The notes below the pieces were generated by a model. That model was given only the letters and a program-made list of their open reading frames with translations. It ran no database searches and was not told the DNA's origin. A DNA stretch of 64,000 nt from Rhizobium anhuiense (GTDB lineage: Bacteria; Pseudomonadota; Alphaproteobacteria; Rhizobiales; Rhizobiaceae), in assembly GCF_003985145.1 (NCBI RefSeq), contig NZ_ML133521.1, forward strand, positions 620,001 through 684,000, given 5' to 3'. Positions 36,961 through 45,837 of the stretch are shown in pieces. Numbering within the stretch: the stretch's first letter is position 1; the number at the start of each line of letters is the position of its first letter. Both the position numbers and the translations under genes were made by a program.

Positions 36961-38007
36961 TCATTCCGTCAAATCATACACTGCCGCGTTGTCCTGGATC
37001 TCCCGAAGCCCCTTGTACGATGCATGACGGAGGTTGCCGTCCCCAGTCCAGCCCCGAAACTCGATCTCAGCGATCAGCGTCGGCTGCACGAAGACGTAGC
37101 GCTTGCCCCTCAGCGGAACGACCGGCCGGTTCGTCTTCAACGGATCGAGCGTCTTTTTCAGGTGCTCGGCATCCTTCGCAGTGAATCCAGTCCCGACTGA
37201 TCCCACAAAAGCCCAATCGAATCCCTTCCTACCGGCCAACAGCAAGCTGCCGATGCCGCCCCGCGCGACTGCCGACTGCTCGTAGCCAACGATCATGAAG
37301 CTTTCGCTCTGGACACACTTGATCTTCAGCCAGTCACCGGTCCGGCCGCTTCGGTAAGGTCGGTCACGATGCTTGGCGATGATCCCTTCCAGTTGATGAT
37401 GGCAGGCGTGCTCGAGCAGGTCTTCGGCGGGCAGTTCTATCTCCTCGGAAAGACGGATCGCGCCGTCGCCGTCTTCCGGCACAAGGTCTTCAAGCAGGTG
37501 CCGGCGCACTGCAAGCTCGGTGCGGGTCAGATCATGCCCATCGAGATAGACCAGGTCGAACGCGAAAAGGCTGGACTCGGTCGATACCCGTTTGCCCCCC
37601 CGCCCGCCGAGCGAACGCTGCAGGGCGGCAAAATCAGATCGGCCCCGCTCGTCAAGAACGACCGCCTCACCATCGAGGATGGCAGTTGTTACCCCAAGGT
37701 CTTTTGCCGCAGCAGCGATGGTGGGGAAGCGGTGGGTCCAGTCATGGCCGCCGCGAGTGATGACCCGCACGCGCTTTGGCTCGATGTGGATTGCCAATCG
37801 ATAACCGTCCCACTTCACCTCATAGAGCCAATCCGATCCGATAGGCACGGTCGGCTTGAGCAGCGCGAGACATGGCTCGACGCGTGACGGCATTGGATCG
37901 AAGGGTAGACTCGGCTGGTCGGGGTCGCGCTTGCGGATCGGACGAGACAGCAGCGTTAAGCGTGACTCGTCGAGCAACGGCAGGGAGGGGCGACGTGGAC
38001 GCATCAT
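36961..38007 (-). CDS. ATP-dependent DNA ligase (LigD/LigC-like, ligase domain only)
   Basis: 348 residues from MMRPRRPSLPLLDESRLTLL. A short, basic N-terminal arm precedes the adenylation domain, with the catalytic Lys65 in LYEVKWDGYRLAIHIE. TAILDGEAVVLDERGRSDFAALQ, EGIIAKHRDRPYRSGRTGDWLKIK and the C-terminal OB-fold (EFRGWTGDGNLRHASYKGLRE) follow. No polymerase or phosphoesterase domain is present. It converges with ligD (stops 109 bases apart). Its ATG overlaps the stop of a 36-codon ku fragment (TGA inside ATGATG), so translation may be coupled to that fragment. A likely second end-joining ligase. An in-frame upstream extension overlapping the ku fragment is not favoured. Confidence 0.9.
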   Translation of the reverse strand: MMRPRRPSLPLLDESRLTLLSRPIRKRDPDQPSLPFDPMPSRVEPCLALLKPTVPIGSDWLYEVKWDGYRLAIHIEPKRVRVITRGGHDWTHRFPTIAAAAKDLGVTTAILDGEAVVLDERGRSDFAALQRSLGGRGGKRVSTESSLFAFDLVYLDGHDLTRTELAVRRHLLEDLVPEDGDGAIRLSEEIELPAEDLLEHACHHQLEGIIAKHRDRPYRSGRTGDWLKIKCVQSESFMIVGYEQSAVARGGIGSLLLAGRKGFDWAFVGSVGTGFTAKDAEHLKKTLDPLKTNRPVVPLRGKRYVFVQPTLIAEIEFRGWTGDGNLRHASYKGLREIQDNAAVYDLTE

Positions 38008-38114
38008 GTAAAGGCTATCCGTTCGCAGGACGATGCCGCTGTGTAAAAGGCAACAGGGAACGCGACCTCTCCAAACTTGATATAGCCTTTCCAATTCGCT
38101 CGCGGGGTAACCAT
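38004..38114 (-). pseudogene. ku: Ku N-terminal fragment fused ahead of the ligase gene
   Basis: The ATG at 38114 opens a 36-codon frame reading MVTPRANWKGYIKFGEVAF then PVAFYTAASSCERIAFT, then stops. It is unmistakably the first 36 residues of a Ku core (compare the ku at 10327: WKGFLKFGEVSCGVALYTAASTSERITF). Its stop overlaps the ligase start, and its upstream region resembles that of the intact ku. So a ku gene lost its body here, leaving promoter, ribosome binding site and a short leader peptide in front of the ligase. Confidence 0.8.
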
Positions 38115-38147
38115 CTTCGCGGACTCCTGACGCAACCAACCCGACTC

Positions 38148-38172
38148 AACCGAATCAGTGACGCTTTGTTCC
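38148..38172 (-). promoter_or_regulatory. Probable EcfG-type promoter inherited from ku
   Basis: Leftward GGAAC (38168-38172), 16 bases, GGTT (38148-38151). It lies 33 bases before the ku-fragment ATG and is part of a segment that resembles the region before the intact ku operon. Confidence 0.5.
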
Positions 38173-38329
38173 AAGTCGAAACGAATCTAGTTTCAATGAC
38201 TTAACGCTGATATCTCACTCGTATTGCGAGTCGGCAGATGCTCTTGATTCAATGCCTTTTTTGCGGCTCCGTGCGTTCTTGTGCGTTCGGCACATGCGAA
38301 CTGGTGCGATGAAAGGCGAAAGTGACAAT

Positions 38330-40423
38330 TCATGCCGGAAACAAAAGTTCAACGACGGTTCCCTTGCCCGGCACCGAGGCAATGCGAGCGTCGCCACCGC
38401 TTTGGCGTACGAATCCATAAACCACTGCTAGGCCAAGACCGACGCCGCCTTCCGCGTCGCGCGTGGTAAAGTAGGGTTCGAAGGCTTTGTCGACGGCCTC
38501 GGGTGTCATGCCGATGCCGTCGTCTGTCACACTGACGCTGACGCCGGCCTCACTGCGGGAACAACGTATGAGAATTGTTCCACCTGCCGGCATAGCCGCG
38601 GCGGCGTTGAGGCAGAGATTGAGGATCGATTGTTCGAAGAGCGCCGTGTCGATGAGGACGGTGGGCAGGTCGCCGGCTATTTCGAAGGCGAGCCGGCATT
38701 TTTCGCCGATGGCGATTTCCAATACGTCGGCCATGCCGCGCAGCACCGCGCCGATCTCCACCGCGCCGGGATGGATCGGCTGCTGGCTGCCGATGGAAAG
38801 CATACTCCCGGCCAGCGACCTGCCGCGGTCGGCAGCCTTACGGATGCGGGCGAGGTGTCGCTTTTGCCGCTCATTGAAGCCGGTTTCGCGCTCCAGCAGG
38901 CCGAGGCTGCCGGTGATGATGCCGATCATGTTGCCGACTTCGTGGCTCACCTGATGGGTCATACGCATGATGCCGTCGAGCCGTTGGATTTTTGCCGCCT
39001 CCGCCTCCTGCCGGTCCATGTCGGTGATATCGCGCGCCAGCAGCACGACGCCGCCGTCCGGTTGCCGCGATACCGACACTTCGGTTACCTGTCCGACATC
39101 GGAGCGATGGCGCAGCACACAGCGGTCGGTGAGCAGCCCCGCATCATCCTCAGCCGGCAGAAGGGCCCGATCAATCTCCGGCAGCGGCGTCACGAAGCTG
39201 CGAAGCGGCAATTTCCTGGCCGAACCAGACCAGCCCACCAGCTCGATGACACGCCGGTTCATGGTGATCGGCCGGCCGCGCGGATCGAATAGCGCGATGC
39301 CTTCGTTCATACTGCGGAAGGTGGAGCGGATGGTGCGTGCGGCGGCCTCCGCCGTACGCCGAAGCCGCGTCACGCGCTCGACGCTCTCCCGGAATGCGCG
39401 GAAAGCTTCGAGCAGGCGCACCAGCTCGGTTTCCGTGCCGTCATAGCGAGGCGTATCAACATCCTTGCGCCCTTCTGCCAGTGCGTTCATGCCGTTCGAA
39501 AGGGAGACGATGCCGCGTGAGACACGCATGACCGATCGGATCGAGACCACGGCCATTGCCAGGACCAACAGCGAGGCAACAGCGACGATGACGAGGATGC
39601 GGCTCAATGCATCGGAGGTCGAGACGAGGTCGTCACTGAGGTTGCGGGCAACGGCCTCGCTTTGGGTTTCCGTCGCATGCGACAGATCGCGTGAGACGCT
39701 GTGCAGGCGCGAGACTGCGGCGCGGATGGCGAACATTTCGAGCAGATAACGCGTCTGTGCCTCGAAGATCCGTTCGTAAGGCGCAAGCTCGGCGGCGGCG
39801 ACCCGGGTGTCCGGCGCGGCGCGTTCGAGTCGCGGGGCGGTCTCCGAGACGTAGCGCCGGCGCAATTCGCCGAGCTGGAAGAGGCTATCCGAATTGGAGG
39901 CGGATTGGACGATGGCGTTCAGCCGACTGCGGAAACCTGCATCCCCAATGCCGCTGCCGGTCGCGATCTCGCCGAGTGCTGCCGCGGCCTCCGCCTTGTG
40001 CTGCTGGGCCGATTCCGCGTCGCCCGCAAGCGTCGTCGTCTGCGTGCGGATGGTTTCCAGCAGCTCTACGATGCGGCTGCTGGCAAAACCCCGTACGGCA
40101 GCCCGGTCGTTTTCAGGTTGCATCGCGCGCAAAAGCGCATCGACCTGCAGGACGACCGAGCGGCTTTCGCTAGAGACCCGGTAGGGTGAGGTCGAATTCA
40201 TGAGGAAGGGTGCGCTGGAGACGAGGTCTGAAACCTGCCGCGAGACCAGCGAGGCCTTGGCGAGAGCCGAAAACGCCTGCAAGCCATAGGCGGCCATTTC
40301 TTGGCGCGCCCGCTGCAGGCCGTAGACGGCAATGGTCGCAAGGCTGAAGACGAGCACGCAGATGAAGGCGATGGCGAAGGGCAGCCGAAAGGCGATGGAG
40401 GAGAGGAACGGACGGCTGATCAC
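38330..40423 (-). CDS. Membrane sensor histidine kinase
   Basis: 697 residues. Membrane helix at ~12-34 (LPFAIAFICVLVFSLATIAVYG), a large periplasmic, mostly helical domain, and a second helix at ~280-305 (ILVIVAVASLLVLAMAVVSI). HAMP (SIRSVMRVSRGIVSLSNGMNALAEGRKDVDTPRY), a PAS domain near 365-460, then the kinase: phosphorylated His494 in MTHQVSHEVGNMIGII, the N-box NLCLNAAAAM, and the G-boxes DDGIGM and GVGLGLAVV. It resembles TorS-like sensors of periplasmic binding proteins. The start overlaps the stop of the regulator gene by 4 bases. It probably senses the ligand of the divergent uptake system, perhaps via its binding proteins. Confidence 0.94.
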   Translation of the reverse strand: MISRPFLSSIAFRLPFAIAFICVLVFSLATIAVYGLQRARQEMAAYGLQAFSALAKASLVSRQVSDLVSSAPFLMNSTSPYRVSSESRSVVLQVDALLRAMQPENDRAAVRGFASSRIVELLETIRTQTTTLAGDAESAQQHKAEAAAALGEIATGSGIGDAGFRSRLNAIVQSASNSDSLFQLGELRRRYVSETAPRLERAAPDTRVAAAELAPYERIFEAQTRYLLEMFAIRAAVSRLHSVSRDLSHATETQSEAVARNLSDDLVSTSDALSRILVIVAVASLLVLAMAVVSIRSVMRVSRGIVSLSNGMNALAEGRKDVDTPRYDGTETELVRLLEAFRAFRESVERVTRLRRTAEAAARTIRSTFRSMNEGIALFDPRGRPITMNRRVIELVGWSGSARKLPLRSFVTPLPEIDRALLPAEDDAGLLTDRCVLRHRSDVGQVTEVSVSRQPDGGVVLLARDITDMDRQEAEAAKIQRLDGIMRMTHQVSHEVGNMIGIITGSLGLLERETGFNERQKRHLARIRKAADRGRSLAGSMLSIGSQQPIHPGAVEIGAVLRGMADVLEIAIGEKCRLAFEIAGDLPTVLIDTALFEQSILNLCLNAAAAMPAGGTILIRCSRSEAGVSVSVTDDGIGMTPEAVDKAFEPYFTTRDAEGGVGLGLAVVYGFVRQSGGDARIASVPGKGTVVELLFPA

Positions 40424-41166
40424 GGTGCGGTCTCGCTATCGTCTGTGTCGAGAATATAGCCCTTGCCGCGGCGCGTCTTGATATGGCGCGGCAGGTCTGG
40501 ATTGCGCTCGATCTTGCGACGCAGACGCAGCACGAGCACGTCGACATTGCGGTCGATATAGCGCTCGCTTTCCGCGCCCAATCGATCGAGGATATGCGCG
40601 CGGCTAACGGGTGTGTTTGGCGTTTCGGCGAGGATTTCGAGCAGCGCGAATTCGGCGCTCGTGAGCGACTTGGCGGGGTCGGTACGGCAGATGGCGCGGC
40701 GGCTCTTGAGATCCACCGACCATTCGCCGAGCTTCAGGGATGTGGGTTCATGCTCCCGCTCGCTTTCGCGCTCCGGCTTCAGCGAGGGAATCGTCCGGCG
40801 CAGCACGGCTTTGATACGGGCCGTCAATTCGATGGGCTCGAAGGGTTTGACGACATAGTCGTCTGCCGCGGTTTCGAGACCCAGCACCCGGTCCACGGCG
40901 CTGCCTGCAGCGGTCACCATGACAATGCCGATATTGGCCTGCGCGCGCAGGCGCTGCGCGAAGGTGCGTCCGGATGTGCCGGGCAGGTTATGGTCGACGA
41001 GCACGAGATGCACGGTTTCGCGCGAAAGGACGATCGCGGCCTCTTCCGCGGATGGCGCGGTTAGAGCTGTCCAACCTTCCGCCTCTATGAGGTCGGAGAT
41101 AAGCTCCGCCATGTCCGGATCGTCCTCGACGATCAGGATGGTTATCCTCTCATTCAACACATGCAC
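40420..41166 (-). CDS. OmpR-family response regulator
   Basis: 248 residues. Receiver domain with ILIVEDDPDM, phosphorylated Asp58 in VLVDHNLPG and Lys in YVVKPFEP. The C-terminal winged helix (residues ~145-240: SLKLGEWSVDLKSRRAI...LTSAEFALLEILAETPNTPVSRAHIL...RNVDVLVLRLRRKI...IKTRRGKGYIL) is the OmpR/PhoB type. It pairs with the overlapping sensor kinase gene. The intergenic region towards the binding protein contains three 9-base direct repeats (41230-41255), a likely binding site. It would activate the divergent transport operon. Confidence 0.95.
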   Translation of the reverse strand: MHVLNERITILIVEDDPDMAELISDLIEAEGWTALTAPSAEEAAIVLSRETVHLVLVDHNLPGTSGRTFAQRLRAQANIGIVMVTAAGSAVDRVLGLETAADDYVVKPFEPIELTARIKAVLRRTIPSLKPERESEREHEPTSLKLGEWSVDLKSRRAICRTDPAKSLTSAEFALLEILAETPNTPVSRAHILDRLGAESERYIDRNVDVLVLRLRRKIERNPDLPRHIKTRRGKGYILDTDDSETAP

Positions 41167-41229
41167 GTCCTCCCGTGCCTATTATAGGCAGAGATGTCAC
41201 GATCTTCAAAGCGAGCTCGTGTTATGCGG

Positions 41230-41255
41230 TTTGTCACATTTGTAACCTTTGTCAT
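41230..41255 (+). promoter_or_regulatory. Three 9-base direct repeats, candidate response-regulator site
   Basis: TTTGTCAC at 41230, TTTGTAAC at 41239 and TTTGTCAT at 41248 repeat with a 9-base period between the regulator gene and the first binding-protein gene. OmpR-family dimers bind tandem repeats of this size, so this is a good candidate operator for the adjacent regulator. Confidence 0.55.
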
Positions 41256-41376
41256 TTTTTCGAGGGTGATACCGGCTCCGGCTGTAAGAACCGTAACCAT
41301 TCTTCGATTGCGCGGGGAAGCAGATGTGACATCCTGATTACGGAGATTGGGACGCAAGGTCCAATGGGAGGAAGTT

Positions 41377-42399
41377 GTGAGAGGCATCACCGCTTTCAGC
41401 GCGGTAGCAGCTTTGTGGCTGGCGAGCGCCAGCACCGGCATCGCAGCACCGTCGCTCACCGTTCTGTGCGGGGTGGACGAGACGTGGTGTGCCGCGATGA
41501 AGACGGCCTATGAGGCGAAGACCGGGCTCGAAATTTCGGTGACACGCAAGAGCACCGGCGATATTCTCAATCAGATCCGCGCGGAGAAAACAGCACCTAC
41601 CGTCGATGTCTGGTGGGGCGGCACGGGCGATACTCATCTGCAGGCCGGTTCTGAAAATCTGCTCGAACCCTACCAGCCGGCCCATGAGCGCGACATGCTG
41701 CCCTGGGCGCAGAACTTCTTCGCCATGTCTGGCGGCCGCTCAGCCGGCATTTATGCGGGGGCGCTCGGCTTTGCCTACAATGCCGACCTGCTGCGCGAGC
41801 TGAAGCTGCCCGCGCCGACCTGCTGGAAGGACCTCACGGATGTCGCCTATCGCGGCCGCATCCAGAGCGGTAATCCGAATTCGTCTGGCACCGCCTTCAC
41901 GACGCTTGCGACGCTGGTTCAGCTCTTCGGCGAGGATGAGGCTTTCCGTTATCTCGCTGCGCTCAATCGCAATATCGAACGTTACACACCCTCGGGGGCT
42001 GCGCCGATCAAGGCGGCGGCGCGAGGAGAAACGCTCATCGGCATTTCTTTCATGCATGATGCCGTGACGCAGAAGCAAGCGGGCTTTCCCCTCGTCATCG
42101 TCGCACCCTGCGAGGGCACCGGCTACGAGATCGGCGCCGTGAGCATCGTCAAAGGCGCAAGGCATATCGAGGAAGCAAAGCGCTTCGTCGATTTCGCGCT
42201 GAGCCCGGAAGGGCAGGGTACGGGCGCGGCGTCCGGCCAGAACCAAGTTCCATCCAACGCGAAATCCACCCTGCCGCTTGCAGCCCCGGATATCTCGATG
42301 ATCAAGATGGTCGACTATGACTTCGCCACCTTCGGCTCGCCGGATGAACGAAGCCGACTGCTCCGCAGGTTCGATGCGGAAATCGCCGCGACGAACTGA
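41377..42399 (+). CDS. Periplasmic binding protein, Fbp/AfuA family (copy 1)
   Basis: 340 residues from the GTG at 41377, which has GGGAGGAA at good spacing. Signal peptide MRGITAFSAVAALWLASASTGIAA. The mature part is the family-1 ABC binding fold: VDVWWGGTGDTHLQAGSENLLEPY, YAGALGFAYNADLL, SGNPNSSGTAFTTLATL and FMHDAVTQKQAGFPLVIVAPCEGTGYEIGAV. The iron-binding Tyr-Tyr of FbpA is not present; instead a His227-Asp228 pair and a later Glu occupy the site, as recalled for the hexose-phosphate binder AfuA. It captures the ligand for the permease and ATPase downstream. It is paralogous to the next gene. Confidence 0.9.
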   Translation: MRGITAFSAVAALWLASASTGIAAPSLTVLCGVDETWCAAMKTAYEAKTGLEISVTRKSTGDILNQIRAEKTAPTVDVWWGGTGDTHLQAGSENLLEPYQPAHERDMLPWAQNFFAMSGGRSAGIYAGALGFAYNADLLRELKLPAPTCWKDLTDVAYRGRIQSGNPNSSGTAFTTLATLVQLFGEDEAFRYLAALNRNIERYTPSGAAPIKAAARGETLIGISFMHDAVTQKQAGFPLVIVAPCEGTGYEIGAVSIVKGARHIEEAKRFVDFALSPEGQGTGAASGQNQVPSNAKSTLPLAAPDISMIKMVDYDFATFGSPDERSRLLRRFDAEIAATN

Positions 42400-42518
42400 T
42401 CAAGGCATTCAGACAAACCACAACCCAGAAACATGCACACGCCGACGCGGGCAGGCCGATGGCTCTGCTGTGTTTTGTTCGTGCGAAAATCTAACCCAGG
42501 CAACAAGGAGGATGCCCC

Positions 42519-43547
42519 ATGAAAATGAAGACCCTTTCCCTCGTGCTTTTCGCCGGCACGGCGCTCGGGGCGCTACCGGCGCAGGCGGCTGGCGAACTCA
42601 ACCTCATCTGCTCGGCAGACGTTGTCATCTGCGAGCAGATGAAGGGCGATTTCGAGAAGGCGCATAGCGACATCAAGGTGAACATGGTTCGCCTTTCGTC
42701 CGGCGAGACCTATGCCAAGGTGCGCGCCGAGGCTCGCAATCCGAAGACAGACATATGGTGGGCCGGCACGGGCGATCCGCATCTTCAGGCGGCTTCGGAA
42801 AATCTGACCCTCGAATACAAGTCGCCGAAGCTCGATGAACTCAACGACTGGGCGAAGAAGCAGGCCGAAAGCTCCGGTTACAAGACCGTCGGCGTTTATG
42901 CCGGCGCGCTGGGCTGGGGCTACAACACGGAAATCTTCAAGTCCAAAGGCTACAAGGAGCCAGTCTGCTGGGCCGACCTTTTGGCACCGGAACTGAAGGG
43001 CGAAATCCAAATTGCGAACCCGAATTCTTCTGGTACCGCTTATACGGCGCTCGCCTCTCTCGTGCAGATCATGGGCGAGGACCAGGCTTTCGACTACCTG
43101 AAGAAGCTGAACGGCAACATATCGCAATATACCAAGTCCGGATCGGCACCCGTCAAGGCCGCAGCACGCGGTGAGACGGCGCTCGGCATCGTCTTCGTCC
43201 ACGATGCTGTGGCGCAGACGGCCGAAGGCTTCCCGGTCAAGTCGATTACGCCTTGCGAAGGTACCGGCTACGAGATCGGCTCCATGTCGATCATCAAGGG
43301 CGCCCGCAATCTCGACAATGCGAGGATCTGGTACGACTGGGCGCTGACGGCGGAAGTTCAGTCGCGCATGAAGGATGCCAAGTCCTTCCAGCTGCCGTCC
43401 AACAAGAGCGCCGCAATCCCGAAGGAGGCGCCGCGCTTCGAGGACATCAAGCTGATCGACTACGACTTCAAGACCTATGGCGAGCCGACGAAGCGCAAGG
43501 CACTGCTGGAACGCTGGGATCGGGAAATAGGCGCCGCCGCCAACTGA
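42519..43547 (+). CDS. Periplasmic binding protein, Fbp/AfuA family (copy 2)
   Basis: 342 residues, signal peptide MKMKTLSLVLFAGTALGALPAQA. Same fold and the same signature blocks as copy 1: TDIWWAGTGDPHLQAASENLTLEY, YAGALGWGYNTEIF, IANPNSSGTAYTALASLVQ, FVHDAVAQTAEGFPVKSITPCEGTGYEIG. The His228-Asp229 pair and Glu247 are present. AAGGAGG lies before the ATG. Two binding proteins for one permease suggest two related ligands, or one being a sensor subunit. It is the closest partner of the permease gene, which follows after 67 bases. Confidence 0.93.
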   Translation: MKMKTLSLVLFAGTALGALPAQAAGELNLICSADVVICEQMKGDFEKAHSDIKVNMVRLSSGETYAKVRAEARNPKTDIWWAGTGDPHLQAASENLTLEYKSPKLDELNDWAKKQAESSGYKTVGVYAGALGWGYNTEIFKSKGYKEPVCWADLLAPELKGEIQIANPNSSGTAYTALASLVQIMGEDQAFDYLKKLNGNISQYTKSGSAPVKAAARGETALGIVFVHDAVAQTAEGFPVKSITPCEGTGYEIGSMSIIKGARNLDNARIWYDWALTAEVQSRMKDAKSFQLPSNKSAAIPKEAPRFEDIKLIDYDFKTYGEPTKRKALLERWDREIGAAAN

Positions 43548-43614
43548 TGTCCAGACCGGCGGCGCCCGTCTCCCCGGGCGCCGCCTCCTCACACTCAAGA
43601 CAGCGAGGTCAGCC

Positions 43615-45837
43615 ATGAGACATGGCAATCGCAGGCTGGACGTGGTCCTGATCCTGGGCGTGGTCGCATTGACCCTATTGCCCTGGTATCGGATCGAGAA
43701 CGGCTTCTTCGGACTCGGTTGGCTGGCCGGTTTCCCCCTTTCTCCGGAAGCCGCCCCCGGCGTCGTGCAGATTTTCGCGCACGGCCGGCTGTGGCTTGCC
43801 GCTGCGCTCGTGCTCCTTCTCCTGGCTATCGTGGCCCGCGGCACGGCAGACCCAATGCGCCGCGGCGCCGTGCTCGCCTGGACCGGCGCGATCGGCGTCC
43901 TCTTCCTGTCGCTCCAGGGCCTCGCCGTCGGCTTTTCCGGTTGGACCTGGACGGTGAGCGAAATGCTCTTCGGCCCGCTCTCGAACGGTCAGGCTTCGAT
44001 GGGGGCGGGTGCGGTGCTCTCTGCGATCACCTTCGTGCTGCTCTTCGCCTTCGGCCTTGCCGAACGCGGTGTCATGAAGGGCGATGCCTTTGTCGTCAGC
44101 GCGATCGCGCTGCTCGTCTTCCTCGTCGCGGTCTTCGTCTTCTACCCGATTGGCAGCATGTTCATCGGATCGGTGCAGGATTTCGACGGCTCGTTCAATG
44201 CGGATAACTTCATCCGGAACGTGCAGGATCCGAGCATCTGGAGCCTCAACTGTGTGATCGGCGCCGGTCGCTGCGGCGTCGCCTGGCGTACGCTCTGGCT
44301 CGCCATCATGACCGGCCTCGGCTCGACCCTGCTTGGCCTCGCCTTCGCGCTTGTCGCCACCCGCACGCGGTTTCCCTTCAAGAAGGGCCTGCGGCTGCTG
44401 ACGATCCTGCCGATCATCACTCCACCCTTCGTCATCGGTCTGGCGCTCACGCTGCTCTTCGGCCGCGCCGGTGTCGTCACGCAGGGGCTGTCGGGACTCT
44501 TCGGCATCGAGCCCGGCCGTTGGCTCTACGGTCTCACCGGCATCTGGATAGCGCAGGTGTTGTCTTTCACGCCGATCTCGTTCCTCGTGCTGATCGGAGT
44601 CGTCGAGGGCGTCAGCCCGTCGATGGAGGAGGCGTCCACGACGCTGCGCGCCGACCGTTGGCGCACGTTCCGGCGGGTGTCGCTGCCGCTGATGAAGCCC
44701 GGTCTGGCCAACGCCTTCCTCATCGGCTTCATCGAAAGCATGGCCGACTTCGGCAATCCGCTGGTGCTCGGCGGCAGCCATGGCGTGCTTTCGACCGAGA
44801 TCTTCTTCGCCGTGGTCGGGTCGCAGAACGATCCGTCGCGCGCCGCCGTACTCGCCACGGTGCTGTTGCTATTCACGCTCTCCGCCTTCCTCGCCCAACG
44901 CGTCTGGCTGTCGGGCAAAAACTACGCCACCGTCACCGGCAAGGGCGATAGCGGATCGCACATCGCTCTGCCGCGAGGGCTGTCGATCGGCGTTCACGCC
45001 GTCGTCATCCCGTGGATCCTCTTCACGCTCGTCATCTACGGCATGATCCTGGTCGGCGGCTTCGTGAAAACCTGGGGTCTCGACAACTCGCTGACGCTCG
45101 ACCACTACGCCAAGGCCTTCTCGATCAGCTTCGAAAATGGGATCGCCTGGACGGGCGTCGCTTGGAACTCGTTCTGGACGACGATCGAGATCGCGTTGGT
45201 CTCTGCTCCGCTGACTGCCGCCGTCGGCCTACTGACGGCTTATATTATCGTGCGTCAAAAATTCGTCGGGAAGAATGCCTTCGAATTCGCCCTCATGATG
45301 AGCTTTGCTATTCCCGGCACAGTCATCGGCGTCAGCTACATCATGGCCTTCAATCTGCCGCCCTTGGAAATGACCGGCTCGGCACTGATCTTGATCGCCT
45401 GCTTCGTCTTCCGCAACATGCCGGTCGGCGTGCGCGGAGGCATCGCGGCGATGAGCCAGCTCGACAAGAGCCTGGATGAGGCCTCCCTGACGCTGCGGGC
45501 CAACAGCTTCCGCACGATCCGCAAGGTCATCCTGCCGCTTTTACGCCCGGCCATCACCGCCGCGCTCGTCTATTCCTTCGTGCGCGCAATCACCTCCATC
45601 AGCGCCGTCATCTTCCTCGTCAGCGCCGAGTACAATATGGCGACCTCCTACATCGTCGGCCTCGTCGAGAACGGGGAATATGGCGTGGCCATCGCCTATT
45701 CCACCATGCTGATCGTCGTGATGATCACCGTCATCGCCTGCTTCCAGCTCATCGTGGGCGAACGGCGCCTGCGCCGTGAAAACCGCGTCGCCGGCCTTGC
45801 CACATCCGCTTCCTCTCGCCAGGAGAAAATCGCATGA
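43615..45837 (+). CDS. ABC permease, fused two-domain FbpB/AfuB type
   Basis: 740 residues. Four or five extra N-terminal membrane helices (~1-165) precede two inner-membrane permease domains. Each domain carries the ATPase-docking loop (EASTTLRADRWRTFRRVSLPLMKPG in the first and EASLTLRANSFRTIRKVILPLLRPA in the second). This is the long FbpB/AfuB-type fusion. It forms the translocation channel with the ATPase encoded 4 bases before its own stop. GAGG precedes the ATG. Confidence 0.94.
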   Translation: MRHGNRRLDVVLILGVVALTLLPWYRIENGFFGLGWLAGFPLSPEAAPGVVQIFAHGRLWLAAALVLLLLAIVARGTADPMRRGAVLAWTGAIGVLFLSLQGLAVGFSGWTWTVSEMLFGPLSNGQASMGAGAVLSAITFVLLFAFGLAERGVMKGDAFVVSAIALLVFLVAVFVFYPIGSMFIGSVQDFDGSFNADNFIRNVQDPSIWSLNCVIGAGRCGVAWRTLWLAIMTGLGSTLLGLAFALVATRTRFPFKKGLRLLTILPIITPPFVIGLALTLLFGRAGVVTQGLSGLFGIEPGRWLYGLTGIWIAQVLSFTPISFLVLIGVVEGVSPSMEEASTTLRADRWRTFRRVSLPLMKPGLANAFLIGFIESMADFGNPLVLGGSHGVLSTEIFFAVVGSQNDPSRAAVLATVLLLFTLSAFLAQRVWLSGKNYATVTGKGDSGSHIALPRGLSIGVHAVVIPWILFTLVIYGMILVGGFVKTWGLDNSLTLDHYAKAFSISFENGIAWTGVAWNSFWTTIEIALVSAPLTAAVGLLTAYIIVRQKFVGKNAFEFALMMSFAIPGTVIGVSYIMAFNLPPLEMTGSALILIACFVFRNMPVGVRGGIAAMSQLDKSLDEASLTLRANSFRTIRKVILPLLRPAITAALVYSFVRAITSISAVIFLVSAEYNMATSYIVGLVENGEYGVAIAYSTMLIVVMITVIACFQLIVGERRLRRENRVAGLATSASSRQEKIA

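Noticed and set aside
43675-44781. Charged leftward frame of 368 codons
   Set aside because: Antisense to the fused permease, whose membrane helices and docking loops are clear. Asp/Glu/Arg richness is typical of antisense frames of membrane genes.
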